From: Polynucleobacter aenigmaticus
GTDB lineage: Bacteria > Pseudomonadota > Gammaproteobacteria > Burkholderiales > Burkholderiaceae
Assembly (NCBI RefSeq): GCF_002206635.1
Contig: NZ_NGUO01000006.1
Location: 41,221-105,220 of the forward strand
Direction of reading: 5' to 3'
DNA length: 64,000 nt
In this document: in pieces, positions 63,529 through 64,000 of the stretch
How the letters are laid out: each line of letters starts with the position of its first letter
How positions within the stretch are numbered: the first letter of the stretch is position 1
Translations under genes and position numbers: made by a program
Notes under the pieces: model-generated
The model's database searches: none
The model's input: only the letters and a program-made list of their open reading frames with translations
Told to the model about the DNA's origin: nothing

Positions 63529-64000
63529 TTACTGAGCTAAGGCCGTACTACCGCTTACTAGATTTACTACTCATCGCCAAGATGGCTAAAAGCGTTTATT
63601 ACTACTGGCGAGAAGCCAGTAGTAAAGCCGACCCTTATCAGGGCGCTAAAGAGCATATTACCCAGATCTTTAATGCCCATCGGGGTCGTTATGGCTATCG
63701 GCGCATACAACTGGCCCTCCGGAACGATGCTTGCTACCTCAACCACAAGACCGTACAAAAGCTCATGACTCAGTTAGGACTTAAATCGACTGTGAGGCCT
63801 AAGCGATATCAGTCTTATAAAGGCGCTATAGGTAAGGTAGCCCCAAACTTACTTGAGCGTAACTTTGGAGCAAGCAAACCCAATCAAAAGTGGGTGACCG
63901 ATGTGACCGAGTTCAATATCAAGGGCGAGCGAGTGTACTTATCACCGATCTTAGATTTATATAACCAAGAGATCGTCTCCTATGAGATTGCTGATCGGCC
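63477..64000 (+). CDS. IS150-group transposase OrfB (DDE integrase), partial
   Basis: The frame opened by the -1 slip runs to the window edge with no stop. It reads VITELRPYYRLLDLLLIAKM, then HRGRYGYRRIQLAL and NHKTVQKLM (the HTH_21 region). An rve core follows with the first catalytic Asp in KWVTDVTEF and the second in SPILDLYN. The DDE Glu lies beyond the window. Similarity to the IS150 orfB product is clear from memory. It is expressed as the OrfAB fusion. Confidence 0.9.

Larger units (their letters stand above)
62963..64000 (+). mobile_element. IS3-family (IS150 group) insertion sequence, left part
   Basis: The left end TGAACTGACCCCCAAAAGTTGGACG resembles the IS150 terminal repeat from memory. 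It is followed by orfA, a frameshift site and orfB, which runs off the window. The right end and target duplication are outside. Confidence 0.88.

Noticed and set aside
1..64000. CRISPR array, prophage or rRNA operon
   Set aside because: No regularly spaced direct repeats, phage structural genes or rRNA-like sequence were seen on reading through.

Overview
The window looks like a chromosomal segment of a freshwater-type betaproteobacterium of the Burkholderiales, most likely Polynucleobacter or a close relative. This rests on three things: gene order (ompA-ubiG-gph-tmRNA next to gyrA-serC-pheA-hisC-tyrA-aroA-cmk-rpsA-ihfB-lapB, and rpsP-rimM-trmD-rplS), moderate GC content with short intergenic gaps, and several Bug-type solute-binding proteins. 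The genus is an inference. No rRNA, CRISPR array or prophage was seen. The only complete RNA gene found is a one-piece tmRNA with tag peptide ANDERFALAA. No stretch longer than 300 bases lacks a gene.

Region 1 (1-17.9 kb) is a catabolic and transport-rich accessory stretch. It holds a DapA-like aldolase (cut by the window edge), two D-2-hydroxyacid dehydrogenases, a 3-hydroxyacyl-CoA dehydrogenase, an MFS exporter, a cytochrome b561 facing a cytochrome c', a site-2 protease with two tiny neighbours (55 and 45 aa), a LigB-type dioxygenase, a fluoride channel and a split chromate-type transporter. It also holds three orphan Bug proteins, a tRNA-uridine hydroxylase, a carboxymuconolactone decarboxylase-like protein, a methyltransferase, a VOC protein and an IlvD/Edd dehydratase.

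Region 2 (18-36.6 kb) is core. On the minus strand lie tmRNA, gph, ubiG and an OmpA-like protein. On the plus strand is the long aromatic amino acid and translation operon gyrA-serC-pheA-hisC-tyrA-aroA-cmk-rpsA-ihfB-lapB, followed by the sugar-nucleotide genes ugd-hldE-hldD for the envelope.

Region 3 (36.6-41.7 kb) is the most unusual part. It is a three-gene unit of an exported TPR-CHAT caspase-like protease, a small exported Ig-like protein, and a zinc-ribbon membrane protein. The protease and the small protein share the hexapeptide LATRGI, which could be a processing site. It is followed by a ComEA-like gene with two apparent lesions.

Region 4 (41.7-61.5 kb) holds cysM, mltB, a histone-deacetylase-like hydrolase, an acyl-CoA ligase / EtfBA / acyl-CoA dehydrogenase cluster, a TM2-like and META-domain pair, the rpsP-rimM-trmD-rplS operon, a NUDIX hydrolase, a CobD-like protein, rsgA, an M48 protease, orn, mogA, pmbA and a TRAP-type binding protein.

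Region 5 (61.5-64 kb) looks like the edge of an accessory island. It begins with a fragment matching a tRNA 3' end (probably tRNA-Phe), then a DUF3147-like membrane protein, a tandem-cupin ChrR-like protein, and the left end of an IS3-family (IS150 group) element that runs off the window.
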